Shown here: one piece after another, positions 56,084 to 64,000 of the stretch
How positions within the stretch are numbered: position 1 is the first letter of the stretch
Layout: each line of letters starts with the position of its first letter
From: a virus
Virus record (IMG/VR): IMGVR_UViG_3300025168_000043
Coordinates: 1-64,000 of that record
Strand: one strand, 5' to 3'
DNA length: 64,000 bases
Position numbers and translations under genes: made by a program
Notes under the pieces: model-generated
What the model saw: only the letters and a program-made list of their open reading frames with translations
What the model was told of the DNA's origin: nothing
Database searches by the model: none

Positions 56084-58608
56084 TGGCTAAAAAAACTACA
56101 AGATTCGCAAATCCAAGTGTCATGAATACTCAAGATAGATTCCGCGCAATATTTGGCCGTTGGACCCAAAACCAAAATGGCATAAATTTTTCTGTACTTG
56201 AAAATGATAGCACGGTTAAGCTTGATAAAATATTTGATCCTGTCCCACTAGAGGCGGACATCGCGTCCGGTAACATATCGTTGGCTGATGGCACGGAAAG
56301 TTTTACAGATGTTATAACTGGTGCCCCTAGCGACGACGTGGATCCCGGTGTTGCAGTCGCAGAGTTACGAGCAGAGAATATAGACCGCCCGGCCGGCTCC
56401 GTTAGTGGCAGAACAGGCAACCCAATTCCGTTCAACCCATACCCAACGTTAGTACCTACGCATGTACAAACAATAAGATTGTTGGACACTAGAGATAAAG
56501 ATGCTACTACTGATCAATCATGGATTGATATTGTTAACAATCTTTTTGATCCTACTATAGTATATGAAGACTTTGTAACTTCATTTGATGCCCCTATTAC
56601 AAAAGAAGAAATGTTGAATGTAGAGGGCTCGGCTGCTTCATCCCCGGCTGCAATAAACTATGTATATAACTTTAGTGACGCTAACTTCGAAAGAATAGCA
56701 GCAGTAGTAACTAACCACGTCGTTCTCCCAGATTTATACTCTATGTTTGACGAAAGCACAAAAGTAGGCACCGCAAAACAAGATGGCACTAGGGATATTG
56801 ATGTGCTAAAGTCTCCTACCGCGAAACAGTTAAGGCGCAATATAAGAAACAGAAGCCAAAGATTAAGTCTTCAAAACAAAATAGTTCCGATTGAAAACAT
56901 GCCATTGTTAGCAGATTATGAAGGCAGTAAATATTTGTTTCAAATGTATGTGGATATGAATATACCTATTGATAAGAATAAGAAATTTGCTAAGGTGATG
57001 AAAGATAGCACAATGGGAATAGCCTTAACTAGAGACATAGAGGGTGTACCTGATGTGGCATCACAATTAAAATCTGAACCTTTTATTTTTTCGACGCAAG
57101 TTATAGCCAAACGATCAGGGCTGGAAGAAACCAGCGTTTCTGAAATACCAGTTAAAACATTAAATCTTTTAGACTGGACTTTAATCGACGCGCCATCATA
57201 TGCTCCGGACGTGGAAACATCATACCCACCACCAAATAATTTTAGTTTTGTTGGCATTAACTCTGGCCAGTCATATCTTAATGGGCCACCCGGCTCAAAA
57301 TCCAACGCGCTAGAACTTACCGGCCTGTATGACCAACTCACAAAGCTTCCAATCGGGTTTAACTCAGTTAGTACAGCAGTTGCTAATAATGATGCCTTCG
57401 CTCTAGCATTAGAGGGTTGCTATGACGGGCTGAAAGATCTTGCAGATGATAATAGGCGAACATTTCAAGATCTAATAGATGGCAACGAAGCGTATTCTGA
57501 AATGCTTATGTACAAGGTTGAGAAGAGGCTAGGACCGGTTCAGCCAGTATTACAAGATCCAATACAAACATTTCATTTTATGAACTCTGCTGAGGTTGAA
57601 GAATTTTTGTCAAATGAAAATCAGTTCAAGTTTGTGGACACGCAAGTTAAATACGGCACTGAATACATCTATACAGTAACTGGGTACAGAGCAGTCATTG
57701 GAACTCGCTACCAGTATGGTACTCCAACCACAGTCTCGGACTCGTTTGAGAGTCCAAATAACCGCACTGCTTCAGTGCCCATCTTTACAACCCCAACGAT
57801 AAAGCTAATAGAAGTACCTCTCTTGTCATCAACAGGAAGAATATTTGATAATCCTCCATTAAAACCAGAGATTAGATTTTTCCCGGTTGTTGATGATAGA
57901 AACAGTGTTAAGATGTTTTTTACCACATCTACAGGCCAAGAAGATGTTAAACCTATAGCCTTTAATCAGGAAGAGGCTAATGAACATGCACAAGTGGCCA
58001 TCAATCAAAATAGAAATGATGGTAAGCTCACCTTTAAGACTGATGACTCAGCATCGGCTTTCGAGATATACCGAATATCTCAAATCCCAGCTACTATTGA
58101 TGATTTTGCAGGACAGTTATTTGCAACAGTTCTGACTAGTTCACCGACTAATGTGCCTTTGAACGGTTCGTCAGCGACAGCTTTAGTATCTCAGGTTCCA
58201 AATCAAAAATATTATTATGTATTTCGGACAGTAGATACACATGGTCATAAATCTAATCCAAGCTCGGTTTTTGAAATAGAACTATATAATGATGGAGGGG
58301 CAGGATACCCAATCATAAGACATTATGATATGGCCTCACCTGACCCTACAATAACCACCAAATCTGCAAGAAAAATAATACAGATTGTTCCAAGGATATC
58401 TCAGGCATACCTAAATGAAGAAAGCTCGGGCCTCCGCGATGATGACAATGCATTGCAGCCCGCCGGCGGAAACAGAAATATAAAACTTGGGACCGAAGAA
58501 GAATCATTATTTGGGAAGAAATTTAAGGTGCGACTAACATCTAAATCAACTGGCAAGAAACTTGATTTAAATATAAATTTTAAGACAAAACAACTCAAGA
58601 GTTCATAG
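56083..58608 (+). CDS. Large virion structural protein (841 aa), unknown
   Basis: It begins one base inside the previous stop (TAATGG) with GGAGG upstream, so it is translationally coupled to it. Its sequence is mixed alpha/beta. Late segments look like fibronectin-type-III strands (YIYTVTGYRAVIGTRYQYG near 530 and YYYVFRTVDTHGHKSNPSS near 705). The end is basic. Probably a tail or baseplate component that works with the 52310 protein. No enzyme motif. Confidence 0.7.
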   Translation: MAKKTTRFANPSVMNTQDRFRAIFGRWTQNQNGINFSVLENDSTVKLDKIFDPVPLEADIASGNISLADGTESFTDVITGAPSDDVDPGVAVAELRAENIDRPAGSVSGRTGNPIPFNPYPTLVPTHVQTIRLLDTRDKDATTDQSWIDIVNNLFDPTIVYEDFVTSFDAPITKEEMLNVEGSAASSPAAINYVYNFSDANFERIAAVVTNHVVLPDLYSMFDESTKVGTAKQDGTRDIDVLKSPTAKQLRRNIRNRSQRLSLQNKIVPIENMPLLADYEGSKYLFQMYVDMNIPIDKNKKFAKVMKDSTMGIALTRDIEGVPDVASQLKSEPFIFSTQVIAKRSGLEETSVSEIPVKTLNLLDWTLIDAPSYAPDVETSYPPPNNFSFVGINSGQSYLNGPPGSKSNALELTGLYDQLTKLPIGFNSVSTAVANNDAFALALEGCYDGLKDLADDNRRTFQDLIDGNEAYSEMLMYKVEKRLGPVQPVLQDPIQTFHFMNSAEVEEFLSNENQFKFVDTQVKYGTEYIYTVTGYRAVIGTRYQYGTPTTVSDSFESPNNRTASVPIFTTPTIKLIEVPLLSSTGRIFDNPPLKPEIRFFPVVDDRNSVKMFFTTSTGQEDVKPIAFNQEEANEHAQVAINQNRNDGKLTFKTDDSASAFEIYRISQIPATIDDFAGQLFATVLTSSPTNVPLNGSSATALVSQVPNQKYYYVFRTVDTHGHKSNPSSVFEIELYNDGGAGYPIIRHYDMASPDPTITTKSARKIIQIVPRISQAYLNEESSGLRDDDNALQPAGGNRNIKLGTEEESLFGKKFKVRLTSKSTGKKLDLNINFKTKQLKSS

Positions 58609-58632
58609 AATGAGAGAAAACCTTTTTAATAT

Positions 58633-58640
58633 ACTATTTA
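58633..58640 (+). promoter_or_regulatory. ACTATTTA motif before the 58668 gene
   Basis: Intergenic copy, 35 nt from ATG 58668, in a 59-nt gap with a strong ribosome site (TAGGAGAGG). Confidence 0.45.
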
Positions 58641-58667
58641 TTATGATCGCTGTAGGAGAGGAAACGA

Positions 58668-59609
58668 ATGGCTTTTTTAGATAATTCGGGTGATATTATA
58701 CTCGACGCTGTATTGACTGATACTGGTCGCATGAGATTGGCTGCGGGAGATGGTAGTTTCAAGATTGTTAAGTTTGCGCTTGGCGATGATGAAATCAACT
58801 ACGAACTTTATAACAAAAACAACGCTAGCGGATCTGCTTATTATGATCTTGAGATTTTGCAATCGCCTGTATTGGAGGCTTTTACTGATAATGCTTCTTC
58901 TATGAAGTCTAAGCTTATATCAATCCCAAGAAATAACTTATTATATCTTCCAGTACTAGCTCTTAACGAAGTTTTTGATACAACAGCAACTGCTAAACAC
59001 TCTAGTGGGTTCTTCCTCGTCGCAGTTGATTCCGACACACAGACGGAGCTAGAGGCAAACTCCACCGGCACGTCAGTCGCTGGTGTTCTTTTTGGAGAGG
59101 ATCCTGCTGCAAATGGTAACCGCGTTCGCGTTGATCAAGGATTAAACACAACTGCCATATCCCCCGGCCGCACAATGCCACCAGTTCTACTGGAAACACA
59201 ATACCAAATCGAGATGGATAACAGGCTTGGCTTCATCGTTAGTCCTCAAATGGCTCAACCAGCCTCAGTGTCTTTTGTGGATGACGATAATATGGCAACA
59301 TATTATTTGTCTAGAGGTACTGATGCTGAATATGTACGCAACAATACTGACACTACTAACTCTTCAAATCAAGTTATTAAAGGTCCTCGCGGAACTTTTA
59401 TTGTTTTTAAAGTTAACTCGTCCTTGGAACTAAATACATCTGATTATTTGTTCGATACGATTGGGTCAACAGAAACCATTTCAACTTCGAAAACAGCTAG
59501 TCAAGAGTTTAAAACCATCAGATCAAATATTAGAATCACTGGAGTTAATACTGGATACCGTATCGACATTCCGGTTAAATTCTGCAAGAAACATGGATCA
59601 CCAATCTAA
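58668..59609 (+). CDS. Virion structural protein with TxxGRxxL N-terminal module
   Basis: The 313-aa protein opens GDIILDAVLTDTGRMRLAAG, then FKIVKFALGDDEINYELYN. This corresponds residue by residue to the start of the 51229 protein (LD, T-x2-GR-x2-L, G, then an aromatic and acidic block ending in Tyr). The same style of opening is familiar in tail or baseplate-associated proteins of large phages. The rest is beta-rich, ending YRIDIPVKFCKKHGSPI. A strong ribosome site and motif copy upstream suggest abundant late expression. Confidence 0.7.
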   Translation: MAFLDNSGDIILDAVLTDTGRMRLAAGDGSFKIVKFALGDDEINYELYNKNNASGSAYYDLEILQSPVLEAFTDNASSMKSKLISIPRNNLLYLPVLALNEVFDTTATAKHSSGFFLVAVDSDTQTELEANSTGTSVAGVLFGEDPAANGNRVRVDQGLNTTAISPGRTMPPVLLETQYQIEMDNRLGFIVSPQMAQPASVSFVDDDNMATYYLSRGTDAEYVRNNTDTTNSSNQVIKGPRGTFIVFKVNSSLELNTSDYLFDTIGSTETISTSKTASQEFKTIRSNIRITGVNTGYRIDIPVKFCKKHGSPI

Positions 59610-59625
59610 AGGATAAGGATTAATA

Positions 59626-60762
59626 ATGGCTACGACATTTAAAAACTTTCAGAGCAACGATTTAGCACAAACCAGAACCCTTCTCCACGAGGCAATCCCA
59701 ATCACAGGTTCTATTGTATCGGGTACTTACGCTGAAGATAATATTAAAACTTATGGGCACGGAATGTTTTCTAGTGTTTATGATTACCCTTTCTTAAGTT
59801 CTTCTGCTAACCATATATTTGATACATCTGTTGGGATCTCAGCAGATTCTACAATATTCGCTACACTTACAAGCCAACAAGATAAGAAAAAGAATATTTA
59901 TAATCAAATGGCTCAATATTTGGTGGGATATGATGATACTGGGTCGATTAAGAGATTCACGATTCCGGAGTCTTCCTCTGCCGGTCTCGCTGCCGGGATA
60001 GCCATGAATGATGTTTATTTTATTCCATTCGCTAGACTTCTATCAAAAGACGAGGTAAAGAAAGGTTCGTTTAACTTTGAAGTTGCAGTTAGTGCTAGTC
60101 ATGGTCATGGTGGCCAACTATTCCAAGAAAGAATCAAACTGACAGACCACTCTGGGTCTGATGGTTATTATGTTGATTCGCCTGCCGGCGAATACGGCAT
60201 TCTTTATGCTTCAACTTCGATTGGTAATGTATCCTTTGTTAATGGTGAAGATTCAACAACAGGTACGCAACCTCCCGCTGGCCTTATTTATTATCAAGCC
60301 GGAATAGCTGTTGTATCTGGTTCAATCTTTAATACTACTAACTCTGGTGGCTTGTTGCGAAACTTAGACGCTGCCTATTCTGTTATAAACGGCTGTGAAC
60401 TAGGCGCCGGCTTTAGCAGATCGGGATTTGCAGCAGTTACAGCTTCTACTATTGATACTATGAATACCGGATTAAGAAACAGAATATTTAATATTTCATT
60501 CAATAATACAACTGAGCTTAACTCAACAATTTACTTCTGTCGAGCAAGTCACACTGATTTTAACTATAGTTCAAATCCAACTTATCTAAGTGGAAGTGAA
60601 ATCAGGGTGAAAACGCGCCCATCTGATACGCCCGTTGCATACTTTACCTCTATTGGCTTGTACTCCGCAGACAACGAGTTGCTAGCAGTCGCCAAGTTGT
60701 CCGAGCCACTCCGTAAGGATCCCACGAATGAGTTAACACTCCGAGTGAGGCTTGACTACTAG
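59626..60762 (+). CDS. Virion structural protein, first of a paralogous pair
   Basis: The 378-aa beta-rich protein (NHIFDTSVGIS, GYYVDSPAGEYGIL and similar strands) has no catalytic motif. The C-terminal 90 residues, with SSNPTYLSG, then YFTSIGLYSADNELLAVAKL and a closing LRVRLDY, align with the end of the next gene product (NNPTYIEFG, ITKIGIYDDKKKLIGIASVA, FKIKLDI). The pair therefore arose by duplication. Probably fibre or collar subunits. AAGGATAAGG serves as ribosome site. Confidence 0.7.
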   Translation: MATTFKNFQSNDLAQTRTLLHEAIPITGSIVSGTYAEDNIKTYGHGMFSSVYDYPFLSSSANHIFDTSVGISADSTIFATLTSQQDKKKNIYNQMAQYLVGYDDTGSIKRFTIPESSSAGLAAGIAMNDVYFIPFARLLSKDEVKKGSFNFEVAVSASHGHGGQLFQERIKLTDHSGSDGYYVDSPAGEYGILYASTSIGNVSFVNGEDSTTGTQPPAGLIYYQAGIAVVSGSIFNTTNSGGLLRNLDAAYSVINGCELGAGFSRSGFAAVTASTIDTMNTGLRNRIFNISFNNTTELNSTIYFCRASHTDFNYSSNPTYLSGSEIRVKTRPSDTPVAYFTSIGLYSADNELLAVAKLSEPLRKDPTNELTLRVRLDY

Positions 60763-60773
60763 GAGGTGCGAGT

Positions 60774-62066
60774 ATGCCTCTTTATAAGTTTGGGGCCGGG
60801 GATGTATTTTACAATCAGTTAAGAACATATCCCAGTAGCTCGTTTTATATATATTCGGGTAGCGTTTATTATCAAAACAAGTCAACCGAAGTGGGCTCCA
60901 CTGTTGCAAACGTCAATGGTGTCCCTATTGGCAACGTGAGCTTGTTTGAGCTTAATGTTGACCGCGCCGCAACCTCTACTGGCAGAATCATCGGTTTATC
61001 CTCATCTGTTGGTACACAAAACGTTGTGGATAACGGAACAATATATCCTTTCATAGAAAAAGGGTTATCCAAAGTAGGCTTCAAAGGTCTTACAAGAAAA
61101 CAGTTTATCAACGACTATGCCCAAGGCGACGTTATAACCGGCTCCTATTTTATGTCTTCCAGCATAACAAGAAGATTGTATGCCTCAACCGCTGGTTTTA
61201 ATGATACAAATAAAGACGGTGCTGCCTTGCGAAACAGTCTAGATTTTGCAAAACGATTAGGTCCGCACTATAACTTCCCATCGGGGTCTTCAGCAATTTT
61301 TACTAATGTTATTTATATCCCTTCTATTTTTTACGGATCAGAGATTAAGAAAGGCACTGTAGATCTTAAGTTTTATATCACAGGTACTCTTGTTGCCCAC
61401 TGCCGAGACTCAAGATATGACGGCGCCCTTATTATGCAAGGAGATGCTGATTCTGCTCACTCCACACGCGCAACTGATGGTTTGACAGTTGGGTGCGTAC
61501 TATATAACGAAGGCGCAATAATATTGACCAGTTCCGCCCGTATTTCGGATTTAGCATCTAGTCCAAATATTAAAGCATATTCTAATAGAACAAACACCAC
61601 AACGTCAGATGCAGGTGGAAAATATACTTGGGAGCATTTTGGCCTTGGCTTACCCCAAGGTAATGACACATCATTAGAGCGCCTAACTACGCAAGCCTTT
61701 TTACAAAGCGCATCCTTTGGTTTAGAGTTCGCAGGCACCCACAAAATCCCAACCGTCACAATGCTTGCCAATGCAAACCGAGGCGAGCTAAACTATACAA
61801 ATAATCCAACGTATATTGAGTTCGGCCAAACAACTTACAACCCAGTAACAAGTTCTACATTCTTTGGCGAACAGCAGTTGAATATCAAGAATATTCACTC
61901 TTCTTCCTATTCGGATCCTACTGGAAGCCTAAAGAAAACCACATATATTACAAAGATTGGTATTTACGATGATAAGAAAAAACTTATTGGTATTGCATCT
62001 GTTGCCAAGCCTGTCAAGAAAACTGAAGATAGAGACTTGACATTTAAAATAAAACTTGACATCTAA
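60774..62066 (+). CDS. Virion structural protein, second of a paralogous pair
   Basis: The 430-aa beta-rich protein starts behind AGGAGG. It opens PLYKFGAGDVFYNQLRTYPS and shares its C-terminal quarter with the preceding gene product. No enzyme motif, signal or membrane helix. The last codons (KLDI and stop) contain the -35 box of the next promoter, so the end of the structural module and the start of the replication block are interlocked. Confidence 0.7.
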   Translation: MPLYKFGAGDVFYNQLRTYPSSSFYIYSGSVYYQNKSTEVGSTVANVNGVPIGNVSLFELNVDRAATSTGRIIGLSSSVGTQNVVDNGTIYPFIEKGLSKVGFKGLTRKQFINDYAQGDVITGSYFMSSSITRRLYASTAGFNDTNKDGAALRNSLDFAKRLGPHYNFPSGSSAIFTNVIYIPSIFYGSEIKKGTVDLKFYITGTLVAHCRDSRYDGALIMQGDADSAHSTRATDGLTVGCVLYNEGAIILTSSARISDLASSPNIKAYSNRTNTTTSDAGGKYTWEHFGLGLPQGNDTSLERLTTQAFLQSASFGLEFAGTHKIPTVTMLANANRGELNYTNNPTYIEFGQTTYNPVTSSTFFGEQQLNIKNIHSSSYSDPTGSLKKTTYITKIGIYDDKKKLIGIASVAKPVKKTEDRDLTFKIKLDI

Positions 62067-62084
62067 ATATAATCGTGTTATAAT
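62056..62084 (+). promoter_or_regulatory. Consensus sigma70-type promoter for the resolvase gene
   Basis: TTGACA (62056-62061), a 17-bp spacer ending in GTGT and TATAAT (62079-62084), with TG at the extended -10 position. The next start codon begins only 6 nt after the -10 box, at 62090, so the transcript should begin at or next to the A of ATG. Confidence 0.93.
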
Positions 62085-62089
62085 ATAGT

Positions 62090-62617
62090 ATGATACTTGG
62101 TTTAGACATTTCCACAAGCATTACTGGATACACTCTCCTAGACGGAGATAAGATAATCCTTAATGGTGCTTGGGACACAAGAAAATACAAAGACTTTTTT
62201 AAAAAGGTCGTTCATGTTAGGGACGGCCTTGAAATTATAAGGAAAGAATATGGAACACGGATTACAGCAGTTTACATCGAGCAGTCGCTCCAATCATTCA
62301 GGTCAGGGTTTTCGTCTGCAAAAACTCTCTCCACTCTTTCTCGTTTTAATGGCATCGTCTCTTGGTTGGTTTTTGATCAATACAAAATCACGCCTGAATA
62401 CCTCGCGGCTACGTCTGCCAGAAAACTTTGTGGCATCAAAGTTCCCCGAGGACAAAAGGCAAAACAAGTTGTTTTAAACTTTTTGGTTGACAACGAGCCT
62501 GCTTTCGTGTTAGAATATACTCGTAACGGTAATCCTAAGCCCGAGTGCTACGATAAAGCAGACTCAATAGTGATTGCCAAGGCGGGGGCCATATGCGAGC
62601 AGAAAAACTCAAAATAA
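62090..62617 (+). CDS. RuvC-like Holliday junction resolvase
   Basis: This 175-aa protein has the RuvC fold motifs: ILGLDISTSITGY (D6), VYIEQS (E64) and CYDKADSIVIA (D155/D158), the acidic metal site of RuvC. The size equals E. coli RuvC (173 aa). It would cut four-way DNA junctions during recombination-dependent phage replication and packaging. The first catalytic Asp is at residue 6, so no later start is possible. The mRNA appears leaderless. It overlaps the primase gene by 25 nt. Confidence 0.9.
   Translation: MILGLDISTSITGYTLLDGDKIILNGAWDTRKYKDFFKKVVHVRDGLEIIRKEYGTRITAVYIEQSLQSFRSGFSSAKTLSTLSRFNGIVSWLVFDQYKITPEYLAATSARKLCGIKVPRGQKAKQVVLNFLVDNEPAFVLEYTRNGNPKPECYDKADSIVIAKAGAICEQKNSK
62487..62516 (+). 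promoter_or_regulatory. Possible promoter for the primase gene
   Basis: TTGACA (62487-62492), an 18-bp spacer and TAGAAT (62511-62516), with TG at the extended -10 position. It lies inside the resolvase gene, 77 nt before ATG 62593. Confidence 0.4.
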
Positions 62618-63522
62618 TAAAGAATGTTCTTGGACGAGGTTACCAGTCTGGTGATGAACACCTATTCGGCTGTCCGTTCTGTGGTCATCATAAGAAGAAG
62701 ATGTCCGTTAATGTGGACAAATCTGTGTTCAAGTGTTGGATTTGTGACAAGTCAGGCCGTGATCTAGGCTACATTGTCCGCAAGTTTGGAACCAGAGAAG
62801 ATCGTGACGAATGGTCCAAGTATGACGACCGTGTTGAGATCACAGATTTTGACTTCTTATTTGCGGAGCCTGAAGCCCCTTCTGAGCAACGCGTTGATTT
62901 ACCCGAGCAGTTAGTCAGCTTAACGGGCAAGACGCCTTCTGTGGCCTCACAGATAGCTTTAAACTACTTATCAAAGCGTGGGATCACAAGAGACGACATC
63001 CTCAAATGGAAAATCGGTTATTGTCCTGACGGAGAGTATGCTGGTCGTGTGGTGGTGCCATCGTTTAACGAGAACGGCTATGCAAACTATTTTATTGCAC
63101 GCTCATACGGCCAAGCTTGGCCAAGATACAAGAACCCACCTGCCTCCCGTGACATTATTTTCAATGAACTGTATGTAAATTGGGACGAGGACATAATTAT
63201 AGTAGAGGGCGTCTTTGATGCCATAAAGGCTGGTAATGCAATTCCTCTTCTTGGATCAACGCTTCGCGAGAACTCTGCTCTTTTTCAAACCATTGTTAAA
63301 AGTGGGAATAGGGTGTTTCTGGCTTTGGATGAAGATGCATCCAAAAAAGCACGCAGCATTGCTCGCTTATTACTCAAGTATGGGGTAGAAGTTGGCCAGA
63401 TAGATACATCTGGTGTCGAGGATGTCGGAGAGATGTCAAAAGAAGAATTTAAGCACAGGAAAAACAACGCGGCGATTATAGAGAAAGACAACTATTTATT
63501 GCAAAGGCTTTTTGCCGTTTAA
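62593..63522 (+). CDS. DNA primase (DnaG-type, T4 gp61-like)
   Basis: The 309-aa protein has an N-terminal zinc ribbon CPFCGHH...CWIC (C27, C30, C48, C51) and a TOPRIM domain with IIIVEGVFDAIKAGN near residue 200 (Glu) and FLALDEDASKKA near 242 (DxD). It makes RNA primers for lagging-strand synthesis. It lacks a C-terminal helicase domain, like T4 gp61. It overlaps the RuvC-like gene, and its ribosome site GCGGGGG is within that gene. Confidence 0.92.
   Translation: MRAEKLKIIKNVLGRGYQSGDEHLFGCPFCGHHKKKMSVNVDKSVFKCWICDKSGRDLGYIVRKFGTREDRDEWSKYDDRVEITDFDFLFAEPEAPSEQRVDLPEQLVSLTGKTPSVASQIALNYLSKRGITRDDILKWKIGYCPDGEYAGRVVVPSFNENGYANYFIARSYGQAWPRYKNPPASRDIIFNELYVNWDEDIIIVEGVFDAIKAGNAIPLLGSTLRENSALFQTIVKSGNRVFLALDEDASKKARSIARLLLKYGVEVGQIDTSGVEDVGEMSKEEFKHRKNNAAIIEKDNYLLQRLFAV
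63491..63498 (+). promoter_or_regulatory. ACTATTTA motif near the end of the primase gene
   Basis: It begins 44 nt upstream of ATG 63535 but lies inside the last codons of the primase gene, so it is weaker than the intergenic copies. Confidence 0.3.
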
Positions 63523-63534
63523 AGGAATAATGTT

Positions 63535-63789
63535 ATGAAAGTGACTCGGAAACAACTAAAACAGATTATCAAGGAAGAGTTAGAAGCTTCATTGGTGCAA
63601 GAAGCAGAAGGTGAGACGCCTCAAGATGTGGCTGATCGGCTCAAGAATATACCCGCCAGCTTTAGAATGAGTGTCCTAAACGACTTCCGCAACATGGCTG
63701 ATGGTGACACAGAGATGGCAGAGTTCTATCCTCACGTTAAAGATCTTGCTGCTTTCGGCAAAGAAGTGCTACGATTGTTGGGCGCGTAA
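63535..63789 (+). CDS. Small protein with TRxQLxQIIKEE leader
   Basis: The 84-aa protein begins MKVTRKQLKQIIKEELEASL and continues as an acidic helical protein. The next gene begins with the same leader (MKTTRSQLRQIIKEEI), while the remainders differ. Leaders of this type recur in virion-associated proteins of large phages, where they may be prohead or capsid targeting signals removed by a maturation protease; that is inference. AAAGGAA precedes the ATG. Confidence 0.75.
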   Translation: MKVTRKQLKQIIKEELEASLVQEAEGETPQDVADRLKNIPASFRMSVLNDFRNMADGDTEMAEFYPHVKDLAAFGKEVLRLLGA

Positions 63790-63791
63790 AG

Positions 63792-64000
63792 ATGAAAACC
63801 ACCAGATCTCAGCTAAGACAAATCATCAAAGAAGAAATAAACAGTATGCTGAACCGGCCAAGAACCGCAGAGCAGTTTCTGAAAATGATCAAGTCTCAGT
63901 TCAGGCTCGCGGGAACACGAAAAACTCTTGAAACGATGGCTAAATACTATGACGCAATGATTAAAGCCGCAGCCGAAAGAGCACCACTCAAGCCCAGTGA
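63792..64000 (+). CDS. Small protein with the same leader (partial, runs off the window)
   Basis: The first 69 residues are visible: MKTTRSQLRQIIKEEINSML, then a basic helical stretch. It starts 2 nt after the preceding stop. The shared leader with the 63535 gene is clear over 16 positions (10 identical). The function is unknown and no stop is reached before the edge. Confidence 0.75.
   Translation, partial: MKTTRSQLRQIIKEEINSMLNRPRTAEQFLKMIKSQFRLAGTRKTLETMAKYYDAMIKAAAERAPLKPS

Noticed and set aside
62967-62974. ACTACTTA inside the primase gene
   Set aside because: It is more than 500 nt from the next start and is taken as a chance copy.
1-64000. CRISPR arrays, insertion sequences and ordinary tRNA genes
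   Set aside because: No regularly spaced repeats, transposase or terminal inverted repeats, or tRNA cloverleaf other than the tRNA-like part of the tmRNA were seen by eye.

Overview
The window looks like part of a large double-stranded DNA tailed phage genome (Caudoviricetes, probably a contractile-tailed myovirus distantly related to T4), not a bacterial chromosome. The reasons are that every convincing gene is on the + strand with start/stop overlaps or very short gaps; that it encodes GPW/gp25-like and gp6/baseplate-J-like wedge proteins, a hub protein with a lytic transglycosylase-like domain and two giant virion-type proteins (2351 and 3393 aa); and that it carries typical large-phage genes (PIN-PhoH ATPase, gp55-like late sigma factor, RuvC-like resolvase, DnaG-type primase). 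The base composition is moderately AT-rich. The host cannot be named from the sequence; a Gram-negative, possibly marine, host is only a guess.

Layout. 1-3610: small acidic, DNA-binding-like and structural proteins, plus an unusual cassette holding a 45-aa Flp-type (Tad, type IVb) pilin-like ORF at 1376-1513 and, 7 nt later, a complete tmRNA gene at 1521-1833, closed by a hairpin at 1842-1883 that also contains the ribosome binding site of the next gene. 3629-7985: a small membrane protein, an HldE/TagD-like nucleotidyltransferase, a strong terminator, PhoH, a metallopeptidase and a Cas4/AddB-like Fe-S nuclease, with consensus sigma70-type promoters. 7993-25780: an 18-kb glycan cluster of 22 genes with six or more glycosyltransferases (including GT29-like and GT10-like enzymes), a CMP-nonulosonate synthetase-cupin fusion, a sulfotransferase, two aminotransferases, a C-methyltransferase, an SIS isomerase, GDP-mannose dehydratase and GDP-fucose synthase. 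It contains no evident flippase, polymerase or lipid-carrier transferase. 25773-27532: small phage genes and the gp55-like sigma factor. 27522-62066: the baseplate/tail-fibre module. 62090-64000: resolvase, primase and two small proteins with a common N-terminal leader.

Regulation. Two promoter classes can be read. One is sigma70-like (TTGACA, 16-18 bp, TATAAT-like), usually with GT directly before the -10. The other is a short intergenic motif, ACTAYTTA, found 26-48 nt upstream of ten start codons and next to both terminators. I propose the second as the promoter element of the gp55-like late sigma factor. At 1842-1890 this motif lies in the loop of a hairpin whose 3' arm carries the Shine-Dalgarno sequence, an arrangement resembling the T4 lysozyme e gene control in which only late transcripts expose the ribosome binding site.

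The most novel-looking items are the phage-borne pilin-like gene with its adjacent tmRNA, the ACTAYTTA motif, and the glycan cluster, which by its content may decorate phage proteins or modify the host envelope. No searches could be run; all family calls come from reading motifs.
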